A DNA stretch of 64,000 nt from Alligator mississippiensis (GCF_030867095.1 NC_081828.1:50073434-50137433); one strand, 5' to 3'. Numbered from the stretch's first letter, positions 11,704 to 25,100 are shown. Numbers and translations: made by a program. Notes: generated from the letters alone by a model not told the origin.

Positions 11704-12426
11704 CCATGGGAGGACCTAGGATTTTGAAAAGCAGGGGGAGGTTCAGATAGTGTAGTGCATCATCGCATGCAACACTACACATTTTTCTCCAGTTAACAAG
11801 AAACTAAAAGTTTTACCAATAAGGTAGGGAGGGGTCTGCTATGTTATTCAGTTTAAGATCAAAGCAAAAACCAACATAACTATCGGAATGTGCACAACTT
11901 TGTACATAGCCAAGCAATGTTTAACCCCCCCCCCCCCCAAATAGTCAAAATAATCAAAAGATATTGTGGCATTAGTCTTGTAGTCATTAGTCAGATTTAT
12001 AAAACAAAATCAACCCTTTTTCAGCATCTTGCCAGTACCTCCAATACTTTGCTTGTCAGTCATTTTACCTACCACACCTGAAGCAAGGTTTTTACCTAGA
12101 GCTAAAAACTGTCTGCAGAGTTGTGAACTAGAAGAGAGACATTACCAGGATTGGCTAACAGACAGCTAAATTGCAGAAGAACAGATAGTTTTAATAGTGG
12201 AAAGGAGAGAGGGTCGTTAACACCTGTGGAGTGGAGAGAGATTAGCAGAAATCAGGGAAATGATAATAAGCCATGAAGTCAATTGACTGCATCAGCCTCA
12301 GTAGAACAGGGATGCCAGTGTCCTTCCCAGGAAATTATTTTAAAATTTGGGTCGAGCAAGAATGAAAGGGGGAGGGGGAGGGGTGCAAATGCACTACTGC
12401 ACCATCCCCTGGATCTGCCCCTGCCC
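11704..12426 (+). mobile_element. Dispersed repeat, copy 2 (more complete)
   Basis: This is the fuller copy of the repeat at 6850-7350. Its left end CATGGGAGGACCTAGGATTT and right end CTGGATCTGCCCCTGCCC are approximately inverted, suggesting terminal inverted repeats of a nonautonomous DNA transposon. It contains a C-homopolymer at about 11926-11940 and a section absent from copy 1. No open frame of note is present and the superfamily is not determined. Confidence 0.55.
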
Positions 12427-12834
12427 TTAGTTCCCAGCCCAGGATGCTACTGACCCAACCACCCTCAGGATGCTTACTCACTGGGGCAATTCAGCAGGTA
12501 CTTCCTATAGCTCCTGTAATGTTCAACATCATCTCCTGTCTCCTGGGAAGTTTTGGTTACCTGCCCTGCCCTGCTCATCTGTAATCACCCAGGCTCCAGG
12601 TCATCACCCAGGTTAACAGGTCAGCTCTCCAGGGAGTTTATCCTTCAGTGATATTCTCTAGATCCTAGCCATCTTCTGGACTTCATAAACCATTCTCCTG
12701 CATGAGCCCTGCCTGTGCCTTCTACCACTATGTATCCCTGACAATCAGGGTAAAACAGGCAGGAATCATGAACAGGGCTTCAATGGAAGGAGAAAACAAG
12801 GAAAGTCCCTTCTTCTCTATATTCTTGTTTAGGC

Positions 12835-13188
12835 TGGGGGTTGGCAACCAATAGCCCACAGGCTGCATCCAGCCTGTGAAGGTCTATTCCAACCTGTAGT
12901 GTCTTGGGAAAAAGAAAAAATCAGCAGCACGTAACTTGACCTGGCACATGCCTATTCTCTGCCCTGAACCATGTTGTTGATCCACTCTGCACCCCTCCCT
13001 GATGCTCTCCCACACCCTATGGCAGATGTTGCTTACACTTGTCACCAAAGTCACCCTTCCCCATTGCTGCTGGAGACAGGAATGGGCAGCACATGGCATG
13101 AATGGTGGAGGCAGTGGAAGGCAGCTCAGAGAGAGGGGCAACAGTCACAAGGGGCAGCCCACCACTTGTAAGACAGTCTCAACCCCTG
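12835..13188. mobile_element. Short hAT-like element
   Basis: The left end TGGGGGTTGGCAACCAATAG and the right end CTCAACCCCTG have the form of hAT ends (CAGGGGTTGGCAACC type). The flanks GTTTAGGC (12827-12834) and GTTCAAGC (13189-13196) match at 6 of 8 bases with only transitions, compatible with a decayed 8-bp target duplication. No transposase is encoded. Confidence 0.45.
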
Positions 13189-14033
13189 GTTCAAGCCATA
13201 AGTCACCTAGTTGCAATTACTTTGCCTCTCTGAATTTGACCCTTTGATTTTGGTACCCAGTATCCTGTCAGACAGAGAGGAGAACAGAACATAGATCAGG
13301 TACCTTCCATTGCTGTGGTTTCCCTTGTGCTGGGACAGGAGATGAACACTGTGCAAAGGTCTTGAAGGTAGTTAGCATGTTCTGCAACTCTCCAACAACC
13401 CTAAGAGTGCCATATATCTGTGCAGTAGGCACATATTCTGTGATCATCTGATGGCTGTGAGACATCTATGTTGAGCATATCATGGGTCATCACCACTATG
13501 AAGATAGCCACTGTGGCAGGGCACCTTTGGTGCTTGCCACCAGAGCTAACCTGAGTAGGGTGCGGGGTCTGGGGCAAATCAGCCCATGCAGGGCCCCACC
13601 CCTGCTTCAATTCCATGGGCCCCACACCTGAAGAATCTGCCGCCACTGTGACCAGCTCTGCACTGCCACTGCTCCTCGCAGCTCCACGGGGCCCCCCAAA
13701 GCATGGGGCCCAGGGCAGTCACCCCGATTTGCCCCGCCCCCCCGGGACAGCCCTGCCTGCCACTTTAAGAGGCTTAAACAGGCTGTGGAGCAGCCAGCAA
13801 GTGCGGCCTAATTAGAGGGTCACATGAACACAAGAGGAGTCCAGGATTGAAGGACGGGGTTGGGTAGCTTCAGTATAAACCCAGACTCTCAGAGCTGAGT
13901 GGGCAGTTGCTGTAGGGGTGTTGTTGAAGTAACATTGCCCAGCTGGAGCGCTGCTGCTCCCAGAACACCTGGAGGTTAAGGGTAGGAACTATGGGGATAC
14001 AGGAGGTTCCTGGTCCTGGGACAAGATCTAAAA

Positions 14034-16212
14034 CAGGGATGGGCTGGATTTGGCCTGCAAGGCCATTCTATCCGGCCCACAGGGCCCCTAAAAAATTTAG
14101 AAAATCAATATTCCTCTGCCCTTGGTTCCTGTAAAAAATGAAGGAGCCTGGGGAAAAGCTGAACGCGGAGGGGAAAAGTGGTCCTTCCCCCACCCTGTGG
14201 CTAGCACCCTGTGCTGCAGCCACTCGCAGCCCATGTGGGGCTGCCTGTGCCTGCTCAGGCACTGGCCACAGGGTGGGTGAGGGGCCGCTTTACCATACCC
14301 CATACTCAGCACTGGCTTGTAACCTGGCCCCACTGCCAGCCTGGGCCCTGCGCAGCTCCGGGCTCACCCATCGTGGCTGCATGTGGCAACAGCAGCTGAA
14401 GCCCCCCCCACTTGCTGCGCTGGGCAGTGTTTGCCACCACCACCTGTGGGCGGCCCAGCATGCACTCTGGGCAGGCAGCAGCAGCCAACACTGCCTGGCA
14501 CGGCAAGCAGGGGGGCTGCAGCAGCTGCCACCATGCACAGCCCCAGTGGGCAAGCCTGGAGCCGGCGTGGAGCCCAGGCTGGCAGCAGAGGTGGGTTACA
14601 AGCTGGTGCTGAGTGCAGGGAAAAGTGGCACCTCACTCGCCCTGTGGCTTGCACCCCACACTGTAGCCACTTGTAGCCCGCATGGGGCTGCCACCTGCCC
14701 AGGACAGCCCTGGCGGGCTGTGAGTGGCTGCAGCAGGGAGCACTGGCCATGATGGGGTGGCCAGAACGAGAGGGGTTACTATCATGAGCAATACATATAT
14801 GCTCTTGGAGACATCCAGGCAATTGTCTAGCAGTTAAGAGTAGCTGATGCAAAGCATGCAAGTTTGCAACCCGCAAGTAGAATTTGTCTGTCACAATTTA
14901 ACCAGTGTTGAATTTAACTGGTTGCACTGATCATGGGACTGACTGGGCCCAAAAATAAGCAAACTGCAAGATTAGCTGATCTAACAGGTTTTTTTAAAGG
15001 TCAGTCATAACAAGATATGACCACCTAATATAATTAGCACATTCCAAGAAATCCAGGGAATAAGAAGCCAAGGGGTTGAGCTTGGGCAGAGTAATGATAA
15101 TTTCAAACCTCAAAGTAATGTGGTGTAATTTGCTTATTGGGTAAACCTGAGTTCGGGTGGTAACCTTTCATGATAATTTCTAACACCTTCTGATCCCATA
15201 GGGTAACAGCTATAGGGCAAGATTGTGAGTGGCTGTAAAGCCAACAGATTAGCATAAGATAAGGCATAAAGGAATGTGCATGTCAAGTGACTAGTTAGAA
15301 GGACAGGACAGAAGGACCATCACTGTACCAAGCCTGGACCCCGGACTCCCAGTGTGAACAAGGACCGGATCCTGACCAAGGGACCTTCCTGGTGACCCCT
15401 CAGACAGTGTTGATTAGGGACACCTGACTTCGCTCAAACAGCTTGGTGCGCACCTGGCATAGAGGGACTGCCGATAAGTTGCCAACCCCATGTGGGAACT
15501 CTTTGTCATTCTGTCTATCTGTTGTTATTATTCACTATTAGCTCTTTATTACTGTACTATCTGTTTGTCACATTAACCTTTCTGTTAACTGTTGTATGCT
15601 AAGCTATAAGTAAATTTGCCTTTACTTCACTCCCGACTCACCTCCTTGATCCTGAACCCAGCAGCCTTACAGCTGACACTCACAGTGCCTATCTGGCCTG
15701 TGACACCATAAAGCGGGTGACCTGCACTCAGCATCAGCTTCTTCCCTGCTGGTGAGCAGGGGGTTGGGGCTGTGCGCTGCCTCCCACCTGGACTGCAGGG
15801 CTGGGGTACACTGGGAGTGAGTGGGCAGAGACCCAGCAGGAGCACAGGGCCTGCACCAGTGCCCCAGGGCCAGTGCCAGCGGGGCCCAGAGCAGGGTGGC
15901 AGGAGCACAGGGTCCCAGCTGGCAGAGGCTCTATAGAGCTGGGCCAGCTCCCTGTTCTCCCTGCTGGTGCAGCCCAGACCAACTCCACAAACCCCTGCCA
16001 GCCTGTGCCCCACTTTGGGTCCCACTGGTGCTGGCCCTGGGACACGGGACCAATGTCCCAAACATCTTGGGACCAAAGACATTGGGACATTGGTCCAAGC
16101 TGGTGACCAGGGGGCAGGGCACCTGTCAAGGGGCGGGGCTACCCAGACAGCCCTCGACGGCCTGCCAAAACTGTGTAAGTGGCCCTCCACCCAAAATACT
16201 TGCCCTCCCCTG
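14034..16212. mobile_element. hAT nonautonomous element with perfect 8-bp TSD
   Basis: The left end is CAGGGATGGGCTGGATTTGG and the right end is TTGCCCTCCCCTG. The 8-bp duplication ATCTAAAA is perfect (14026-14033 and 16213-16220). The left interior (14160-14760) is GC-rich with many CTGC/CAGC words, which creates the long frames seen there on both strands (e.g. 14138-14752, 15627-16190). They show no transposase motifs. The middle is AT-richer and looks like a second insertion (14889-15705). End sequences match the short elements at 39091-41029 and 47741-47921. Confidence 0.85.
14889..15705 (+). mobile_element. Possible LTR inserted inside the hAT element
   Basis: This AT-rich block starts TGTCACAATTTAACC and ends GGCCTGTGACA, so it has TG...CA ends with short inverted termini. 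A possible TATA word (GGCATAAAGG) lies at about 15264, and an AAGTAAAT polyadenylation-like word near 15609. Composition differs sharply from the flanking GC-rich hAT sequence. I could not find a matching target duplication, so boundaries are uncertain and it could instead be part of the hAT interior. Confidence 0.4.
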
Positions 16213-17156
16213 ATCTAAAACTACACCCTGCTGGGGTAGGTTGGTGTGGCAGGGTTGCCTGTGGTGGGGTGGTCCCCAAGAAATACCATATCAGTGCCTC
16301 CCTAGTGAAAGGCAAGTGTGGGGTGCTGTATAGCCTCAGCCCCCATGACCTGGTGGGTTACTCTATAGAGTGGACAGGCAATGAGTTCAGGCATGTCTTC
16401 AGGCCTGAGACCCAAGGGGCATAAGGCCCAAGAGTCCCGGTGAGGGGGGTGGTGTAGTGGCCTGTGAGGGGGAGTGTGAGAAGTGATTAGACTGTGTAGA
16501 GTAGGGTCCATGTGCATGGGCCTGAAGGACTGTGTGTGGGCCATGTAGAGTAAAGTCTGCATGGGTGGGCCTGAAGCACTGTGCATAGGCCAGCCTTAAT
16601 GATTGAGTGAACTGTGTCTGGAGAGTCCCGAGAAGGTAGGCTCGTATGGGGGTGTAAGGGCAAGCAGCTCAGTACCCACCCAAAATAACCTCGCTGGCCC
16701 ATACTGGGGCCAGGACTAGATTGGCCGAAAGGCCAGAGCACCCACCAAGGGATGGCCAGGCCTAGAGCCCGGGAGTCCCAACTGGCCTAGAGGCGAGGCC
16801 AAGGCCAATGAGACCAAAGGTCCCAGAGGGGGCCACAGCCATGAAGGAAAAAGGACTTGAGGAGTTTTGATGCCCAGAATGAAGGCAGAGTAGGCTGCCT
16901 GAGGAGGGGGGATCCAGGTGGGATCTGAACATCAAGTGACATGGAGCCTGTTGGGGGGCCAGAGCCACATTTTGATGCTGTGTAGGGGTGATACAGAGCC
17001 ATATATTATGCCCTTGGCACAGGGCAGTAAATGGGCAGCCTCCTGCCTTGTAAACTATTTTAGAGTTACACCAAAGGTGTGGCAAGTGAAACAGGTGGGC
17101 AGACTGCCCTAGACAGGTGGGTGGGCCAGCTGCAACATGGTCCCCATCACAGCCAC

Positions 17157-20100
17157 TGAAGGCCACCAGCCAGAAGGAAGACCTAGTGGGCATGATGATG
17201 ACGACACACAATGAATCCCCCCTAAACATGCTATTAACCAACCAAGACTTTATGCCTTTATTCTACAACTTAGCAACTATAAACCACATGCTAAAACCAT
17301 TGTCTGTGTCTTGCCACCTTACAAATCTATTCCAGTGTCATTACCATGTGCAGAGTCTCACCTCACTTCCTAGTACAGCATGACACTGAAACTTCTTAAC
17401 CCCCTGTACGCTGGGATTACATATGTTTCACGTCCAACAGCATGCCTTAGATTTCATCAGTAGATGTCACCTACATACTATGTAGCTACCATGCATGGAG
17501 TCCTATATTCTCTTCTAAGTGTAGAAAGCCATGTAAATAACTATGATTTTTAACATTTACAAATAAAGTTTTAAATCTGTAATGTAGTAAGAGACTCTGC
17601 ATGGCATTAGACCCAACACAAATCATCTTCTGCTTCTAGGTGCCTGCAGGAAGTGGCACTTCAAAGCTGTGGCCAACCAGCTGTAAGTTGGAACTAACCC
17701 TAACCCAGCCCTCTGGTCATGCTGCAAGGTCAGCTGGGCTGCCCTGAGAAATCTGGGCCAATATAAATAGCATGGTCTCCTCACAAGGATATGCCCACTT
17801 GCATATCCTTCAGGAATCTTGAATCCTCAGGAGCAAGGACTCTTTGGCTAGTGGAGGCAACTAAAAACTGGTACCTGTATATCAGCAAGAAAGGGAAGAG
17901 GACAGGTGGGCAAACAGATTTGAGTCACGAGCAACATTCAGCAGACACACTTAAGAAGATGTTTTACTGCTATTTGCTCCTCTCCCCAGAGATCAGGGAC
18001 AAGCCAGAACAAGAAAGTGAACTGAGCATTTACCCAGTTGAAAACTTCCTAATGGCTGAAAGTAGCATGTTCAGGTCATCCTCTATGCCCCCTTACTCAC
18101 ACACAATCCCCCAATGGAGCCAGCCTGGGAAGCCAGGTGTAGTAGGACAAAAGCAGTCTGTATAGAAGGCTGGAAGACAACTGGCATTTTCAAAAGAAAG
18201 GAAGGAGCCAGAAGAATGTACTGAGAAATGTAGCATGTAGGGTGTGGGGGGAGGGAAGGAAAAAAGAAAAAAAAAATCTGATGGAATGGAAATCTATGGA
18301 ACAAAAGCTAGAAATTATACATCTCTCCCTTTCAGGTGCATTTGTTATAGCTGCTTGTAGTGTCAGAACAATGCTTGGAAGGGAGAAGAGGGCATTGTTA
18401 ACTGAGAGCCATCAACAGGAATGCTTCCCCAGTTGGCCTTTAGACCTTGCTTCTGCTGAGGGGAGAGCCTGTGGTGATCACTTTTCTTCTGCAGTGGCTG
18501 TTGCTCCCATTTGAATGGCGTGTCATTCATCAGGTAACTGAGCACAATTGTATTGGCCCACACTGCCCCCCCCCCGGAATAACACTACCTACCATGCAAA
18601 CATAGGATGGCTCATCTCCCAGAGCTATTGTCTTATTTGCTACACTGGTGTGTCACACAGGAAAGCCACAGTCATGGTCATTACCCAGATTCATCATCAT
18701 CATTCCTATTCTTACTTGCAATCCAAGCAGCTGACCTGGAAAGCTGAAAGAAGAAAACAGAGGCCGAGAGAAGAAACAGCTTACCCAGGACCATGAAAAC
18801 AAGCTGGAAACGATTCAGAAGCTGCTGGGCAGGTGCTCTGTCTATTGGATCAAGTAGCTCTCAAACCTGCTGGGAAGCCTGAAAGCTAGATGGGATGCTG
18901 CAAGGCTGGGAAGTGGAGAGGGTTGTAGGTGTCTAATGCATCTTCAAGGAAATGAGGAAGCAAGTGACAAAAGCCAGTGAAAAAGTGACTTTGGGACTGA
19001 GAGAGAAACATAGGCCATTAGAGCCTGCAGCACTTTATTATCCAAGATCCCTTGTCCAAGGAAACCTGTGGCAGAGAAACCCAGGTCTCCCAAGTGCTAC
19101 CACAGTGACAAAACCAACAATCCACATGTTCTACCATGGAGGAGGTAGAATTTCCAGCTTCAATCAAAGCAGGAAGTCTCTGAAAATGAACAAGAATGGT
19201 CATCTTTGCCTAACTGGCAGCTCAGTTCTTCAGTCCTAAGAAGTTCAGGACCTGAAGAAGCAATGGAGCCTGGGTGACCAGGTCCTTTCCTGCAGGAGAG
19301 TGCCTTAGAGGATCCATGTCAGAGCCCAGTATCCCACTTCCCACCTCCACCCCCCAGGGACTTGTGATGCAGTTTAACTCGAACCTTTCCAAACCCCACC
19401 AATGAAATGCACCCCTAATGACTTTATGATATAAGTAAGACTATAACCTTTCTGCTGAATTGTGGGAATGCAGTAAACATATAGAAGCTCACTGTCAAGC
19501 TCTTTGGGCTTTGAGTTGTTATCAGTGACGATGAAGAGGAGCCAAAAGGTGTTGCGGAGAGGAGCAGAAGGAAAGGAAGGGAAAGAAGAAGGATGTAAGC
19601 AGTACCCTTAGAAGAGCACATAATCCAGTGTCCTGAAATTCAGCTCCCAGAAGAGGGACTATGGTGAGATCTAGAACGTTTGGCCACGAGGCACAGCTTC
19701 CCTTTATCAAGGCTTTGAACAATGAAGAAAATTAGAAACCACCACAAACATGCCCCACACCTCAGCACATCTATCTCCTCCCCCAGAATGCCAGTAATTC
19801 CCAGGCAGCAGTGCCAAAGTATGCAGCAGCAAGAACTCATTCAACTCAGCAAGGCACTGCTAGTGCAGATGGCCAAGAATAGCCTGTCTAGAGCAATGGT
19901 GGTGGGTTTCCCTCTATGAAAAGACTGATAGCAAGTCCGTCCTCTCTGTGACCCCAAATTCAGATGACAATTTTCCCCATGATCCTCCCTAATCCAGAGT
20001 TCTTCAGCCTACTTGCATAGCTGTTCCAGAATTTGTGTCAGGAGCAAAGCTTCTAAACCTTTTGCCATCTTAAAGCATGCAGATCTAGAAGACTCTCCTT

Positions 20101-20217
20101 TCCTCCAGACTGCTAGGAGAGCAGCAATTTGAAGCATCTCCGCCCCCTTGTGGGCTATCTAGGTGCTACTAGGAGTGGCGGAGTAATAATTCCCACTGTG
20201 TTCCACTGTCACAATGT
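17157..20217. other. No gene recognised
   Basis: Short frames occur on both strands (longest 124 codons at 17791-18165), without domains or plausible exon structure. A purine tract lies at about 18244-18278 and a C run at 18567-18575. No repeat family was identified with confidence. Confidence 0.5.
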
Positions 20218-20225
20218 ATATGCGC

Positions 20226-21964
20226 TAGGGCTGTGCAAAGCTTTGGATCATGATTCGGATTCGGAGATTATTCCGATGATTCGGAGGCTAAATCTAGAAC
20301 TCCAAATCAAATCACTGGAAGCTTTAGGCTTTCCGAATCGATTTGGAGCTTCCAAATCAATTTGGAAAAGATTCGGCAATTTGGAGATTCAGCCATAGAG
20401 TATAACAGGGAATCAATGAAATACCTATAACTTTGTTGTCTTCTGGCTGATTCAGATGAAACTTGCAGGGATAGTAGCCTCTGCTGAGAGCATGACATGT
20501 GCCAAGTCTCATGGTGATATGTTCAGGGGTTTCTGGGAAACTGCCCCTCAAAGTCCTGAAAGCAAAACTCATGTCATGTGGGTGTGTGAAGCCACAGTGG
20601 GGTGAAAACTGCCGGGATGGTAGCTCTTGCTGAAGCCATAAAGCCTGCCAAGTTTCAAGGAGATAAGTGCAGACGTTTCTGGGAAACTGCACCTCAACCT
20701 GCTGACAAGCAAAACTCATGACATAGGTGACACTGTGTGTGTTAAGGCACAGCAGGGTGAAAGCTGCAGGCCTACTAGCCCCTGCTGAGGCCATGGAGTC
20801 TGCCAGCTTTCAAGGAGATAGGTGCAAGGGCTTCTGGGTTCTGAGGCCCTGCACCTCTAGCTGCTGATAGGCAAAACTCATGTTATAGGTGCAACTATGT
20901 CTGTCTTGGGACCCGAGGGGGGAGGAGGAGAACTACTGCAGTCCTGGCTGCTAAGCTACTGTGTTACCAATCAATCCTGATTCACTCAGGGACCAACTCA
21001 ATACACAGTAGCTAGTGAGGATAACGAGTTAATGAGCAAGGATTAACACCTAGGAAACCACAAACTAAGGGGAAGAAAGAATCAATACAGAGCCAGGAAC
21101 TGCTTCTGCCCCAAGACAGAGACAGTCAGTTGCACAAGTACCCGTGTCACAGGTTTTGCCTGTCAGCAGCTAGGGGTGCAGGGCCCCAGAACCCCCCACT
21201 CCCCTTGCACCTATCTCCTTAACAGCTGGCAGGCTTTGTGGCCACAGCAGGGCCTAGCAGCTAGGCCTGCAGTGGTTTTCCCCCACCCCTGCCCTGTGCC
21301 CCAAGACAAACACAGTCGCACAACCACTCATGTCAAGAGTTTTGCCTGTCAGCAGCTAGAGGTGCAGGGCCCCAGAACCCAGAACACCTGCACCTATCTC
21401 CTTGAAAGCTGGCAAACTTTGTGGCCTCAGCAGGGGCTAGCAGGCCTGCAGCTTTCACCCTGCTGCATCTTAATACACACAGTGTCACCCATGTCACAAG
21501 TTTTGCTTGACCGCAACTTGAGGTACAGTTTCCCTGAAACCCCTACACCTATCTCCTTGAAACTTGGCAGGCGCTATGGCCTCAGCAAGAGCTACCATCC
21601 CTGTAGTTTTCACCCCGCTGTGGCTTAACACATACACGTGACATGAGCTTTGCTTCCAGAACATTGAGGTGCAGTTTCCCAGAAGCCCCTGCACCTATCA
21701 CCATGAAACTAAGCATATGTCATGCTCTTAGCAGAGGCTACTATCCCTGCAAGTTTCACCTGAATCAGCCAAAAGACAACAAAGGTATAGATATTTCATT
21801 GATTCCTCATTATACTCTATGGCCGGATCTCCAAATTGGCGCCGAATCTTCTGAAGCGATTCGGCCACATTGAATCAGAAAAACAATTTGGATCTCGAAA
21901 TTGAATCTCTGACATCTGAAGCGGCCAAATCTGAATCAAATAGTTCCATATTTGCACAGGCCTA
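20226..21964. mobile_element. Fold-back hAT-like element with internal arrays
   Basis: The ends TAGGGCTGTGCAAAG and TTTGCACAGGCCTA are inverted repeats. The flanks ATATGCGC (20218-20225) and ATATGCAC (21965-21972) form a 7/8 target duplication of hAT size. The subterminal zones (20240-20400 and 21820-21950) are full of GATTCGG, CCAAAT and CCGAATC words. Units of about 130-150 bases follow (marked by GCAAAACTCATG, TTTCAAGGAGATA, CTGGGAAACTGC) at about 20440-20900. The same units appear inverted at about 21130-21790 (GTTTTGCCTGTCAGCAGC, CACCTATCTCCTTGAAA). The centre (20940-21130) is single-copy. It is noncoding. Confidence 0.75.
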
Positions 21965-22180
21965 ATATGCACATCCCTCCCATCTCAACAGGAAAGGAGC
22001 TAGTGGCAATATCCATCATTTCCCAGGCAGTGGTCCACCTAGTCATACTCAACCTCAGTGCACATATATCTGAGTGCAGACCAAGTATGTGGTTAGCTGA
22101 TACTTACCCTGGCTAAGATGCCATGAATCAAGGGATGTGCCAGTCAGTGCATGTCCTGCCTAGACCCCCTACAAGCTAAA

Positions 22181-25100
22181 TCATAGAATTGCAGAATCAT
22201 AGAAAATTAGGGTTGGAAGGACCTCAGGAGGTCATCTAGTCCAACCCGCTGCTTGAAGCAGGGCCAGCCCCAATTAGATCATCCCAGCCAGGGTTTTGTT
22301 GAGACAGGCCTTAAAAACCTCCAAGGATGGAAATTTCACCATCTGTCTCAGTGTTGCAGTGCACCTCACTACCCCACTCCTAGAGAGGGGAGAACTGCTG
22401 GGGAAAAGCCTTAGCAGAGATAATGAGCACAGCTGCAGGTTGTCAGGGCAACTAATGTGAGTCAGCTGGCCAGAAGGGGGCAGGGCCTGGCCCTCATAAA
22501 GCCCAGGGCTGAGGCCAGGCTGGTAGTTCTTTGCCAGTGGTCAGGGAGGCAGGAGTTCCTGGGGCTAGAATGCAAGCATTGCAAGAACCACTCTAGCTGA
22601 GTGAAGGAGGGCAGCTCTGAGAGGTTTGAGCACCATGGTTTAACCAGACAGCTTTGAGTTGAGTTGAGTTATAGCCAGGAGGCTCAAGTTTATGTTTGCT
22701 TCTGATATTACACCAGTGCTTTGGGTGAGGCTATAAGGGGTTGGAGGAGGCCTCATAGGGACCCCAAAGGGGTGGGGCCCTAGCACCAGTGAGGGTGCAG
22801 TACTCATAGGGGGGCTTACAGGAGTGTGAGGACCCTGACACCAGTAGGGGTGCAACTTACAGGGTGTGTAGACCCCAGCCCAGAGAGGGGCATTTAAAGA
22901 GCCCAGTGTGGGCACAGCAAGTCCCAGAGAGAAGGGTGATTTTTAGTAGGAAGCCCAGGGTGGGCATAGACAGCCCCCAAACAGGGGGCAGTATTATTAA
23001 GGAGCCCAGCGGGGGCCCAGAAGGTCCCAGAGAAGGGGGACCATTGCGAGGCCCAAGAGGGGCAATGTTTGAGAGGCCCGAGGCAGCAAGATTGAGAAGC
23101 CCAGGACGGGCATAGCGAGCCTGGTAACAGGCTAGCACTACGGAAAACCCAGGATAGGGGCAGGGTGCTGTGGTGGACCCAGACGAAAGGGGTTAGCAGT
23201 ACAGTGCCCCAGGAGAAGGGCGGTGCTGCAGTGGTCCCCAGGAAAAGGGGATAGCAGCACGGTGCGCCCGGCAAATGAGAGGTTAGCAGTGCGGTGGGCC
23301 TAAAAGACCGGTGGCTCGAGAGGACATCCCAAAATGGACTAGATTATTTTAGAGAAGGCCCAGAGTGGGCCTCAAAAGTCCCAAGAGAGGGGCGGGGTTA
23401 CTAAGAGTCCCAGTGAGGGGCACTGTATTAGAGAGAGCCCGGAGTGGGCACAGTGAGAGCCCAGGAAGGAAGCACTAGCATAGAGACATACGGAGAAGGC
23501 CCTAGAGCGGGCTAGATTACAGAGGAGGACCCGAGAAAGCAGGTGTGTATTTTGACCGGACAACGTCTATCCCATCTGCGAGGCTTGGGGCGTGGTATTA
23601 GGGGCTGGTAGGAGCCACGCGTAGCCCATAAGGCTGGGGTGCCCGAGTAGCACCCATCATACAGGGAGACCATAAGAGTCCAGGAAAACCACGGGGACAG
23701 AGGTTCCGAGTAGCTGTGCCCAAGGAGCAGTAAGGTAGCCTCCCTATTATATTTACCAGCAAGACATGGCGGGAGAGAATAAGAGGGTGCCTTGGGCCGG
23801 CCTTGACACGGTGCGAGGGAGCTCACGGCCCTCCCGCAGGTGCCGCCATGACACTAGGTAACCTGTTTCACCACCCTCATAGCGAGAGAGTTTTTCCTAA
23901 TATCCAACCTTGCTGCAACTTGAGACCATTCTACCTTGTTCTGTCACCTGTTACCATGGAGAATAGTCTAGCTCCATCCTCTTTGGAACCACCCTTCAGA
24001 AAGTTAAAGCCTGCTATCAAATCCTCTCTGTCTTCTCTTCTGCAGACTAAATAAACCCAGTAAGATCAGCCTCCCCTCATAAATCATATGCCCCAGCCCC
24101 CAAGCCATTTTTGTTGCCCTATGCTGGACCCTCTCTAACTTGTCCACATCCTTTCTATAGTGGGGGGCCCAAAACTGAACACAGTACTCCAGGTGTAGCT
24201 TCACCAATGCAGAATAGAGCAGAGTAGTTACATTCCTCAATCTGCTAGCAACGCTCCTACTAATGCAGCCCAGTATGCTGTTAGCCTTCTTGGCAACAAG
24301 CGCACACTGCTAACTCATATCCATTGTATTGTCCACTGTAACCTCCAGGTCCTTTTCTGCAGAGCTGCTGCTTAGCCAGTCAGTCCCCGGGCTGTACTGA
24401 TGCATGGGATTCTTCCCACCTAAGTGCAGGACTTTCCACTTATCCTTATTGAGCCTCATGAGATTTCTTTTGGCCCAATCCTCCAATTTGTCTAGGTCAC
24501 TCTGAATCCTAGTCCTGCTCTCCAGCATATCTACTACACCCCCCAGCTTGGTGTCATTCATGAACTTGCTGAAGGTGCAGCCTATCCCATATTCTAGATC
24601 ATTCATGAAAATGTTGAACAAAACTGGCCCCAGGACCAACCCCCGAGGCACTCCACTTGATACCAGCTGCCAATTACATATTGAGCCGTTGATCACTATA
24701 CATTGAGCCCGACAATCCAGCCTGCTTTCTATTCACCATTAATCCAACCCATACTTCCTCAGCTTGCTTGCAAGAATGCTGTGGGAGATGGTATCAAAAG
24801 CTTTGCTAAACTCAAGGTACACCACATCCACATCCTTCCCTACATTCACAGAGCCAGTTATCTCATCATAGAAGGCAATCAGGTTGACCAGGATGACTTG
24901 CCCTTGGTGTATCCAGGTTGACTGTTCCTAATCACCTTCTTCTCCTCCAAGTACTTCGAAATGGATTCTTTTTGAGAGCCTGCTCCATGATCTTTCTGGG
25001 GACTGATGTGAGGCTGACTGGTTTGTAGTTCCCTGGATCCTCCTTGGGCACTATATTTGCCCTTTTCCAATCATCCAGGACCTCCCCTGATCACCATGAA

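Larger units (their letters stand above)
13512..17151 (+). mobile_element. Solo LTR split by a nested hAT element
   Basis: The LTR starts TGTGGCAGGGCACC and ends CCCCATCACA, with a perfect 5-bp duplication GCCAC at 13507-13511 and 17152-17156. A TATA-like AGTATAAACC lies at about 13872. Its last ~120 bases (from about 17030) resemble the last ~150 of the LTR at 7465-8580, sharing GCAGCCTCCTGC, GTGGCA, AGACAGGTG and GTGGGCCA phrases. A hAT element occupies 14034-16212, so the LTR itself is about 1.45 kb. A further small GC-rich repeat with GGGGCAAATC and GATTTGCCCC ends lies at about 13560-13745. There is no internal retrotransposon region. Confidence 0.7.

Noticed and set aside
14138..16190. 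Frames of 130-204 codons on both strands
   Set aside because: Inside the hAT element at 14034-16212, composition-driven, with no transposase or other motif.
22344..23854. A target duplication for the second minisatellite LTR
   Set aside because: No 4-6 base direct repeat could be matched at the junctions with the CR1.
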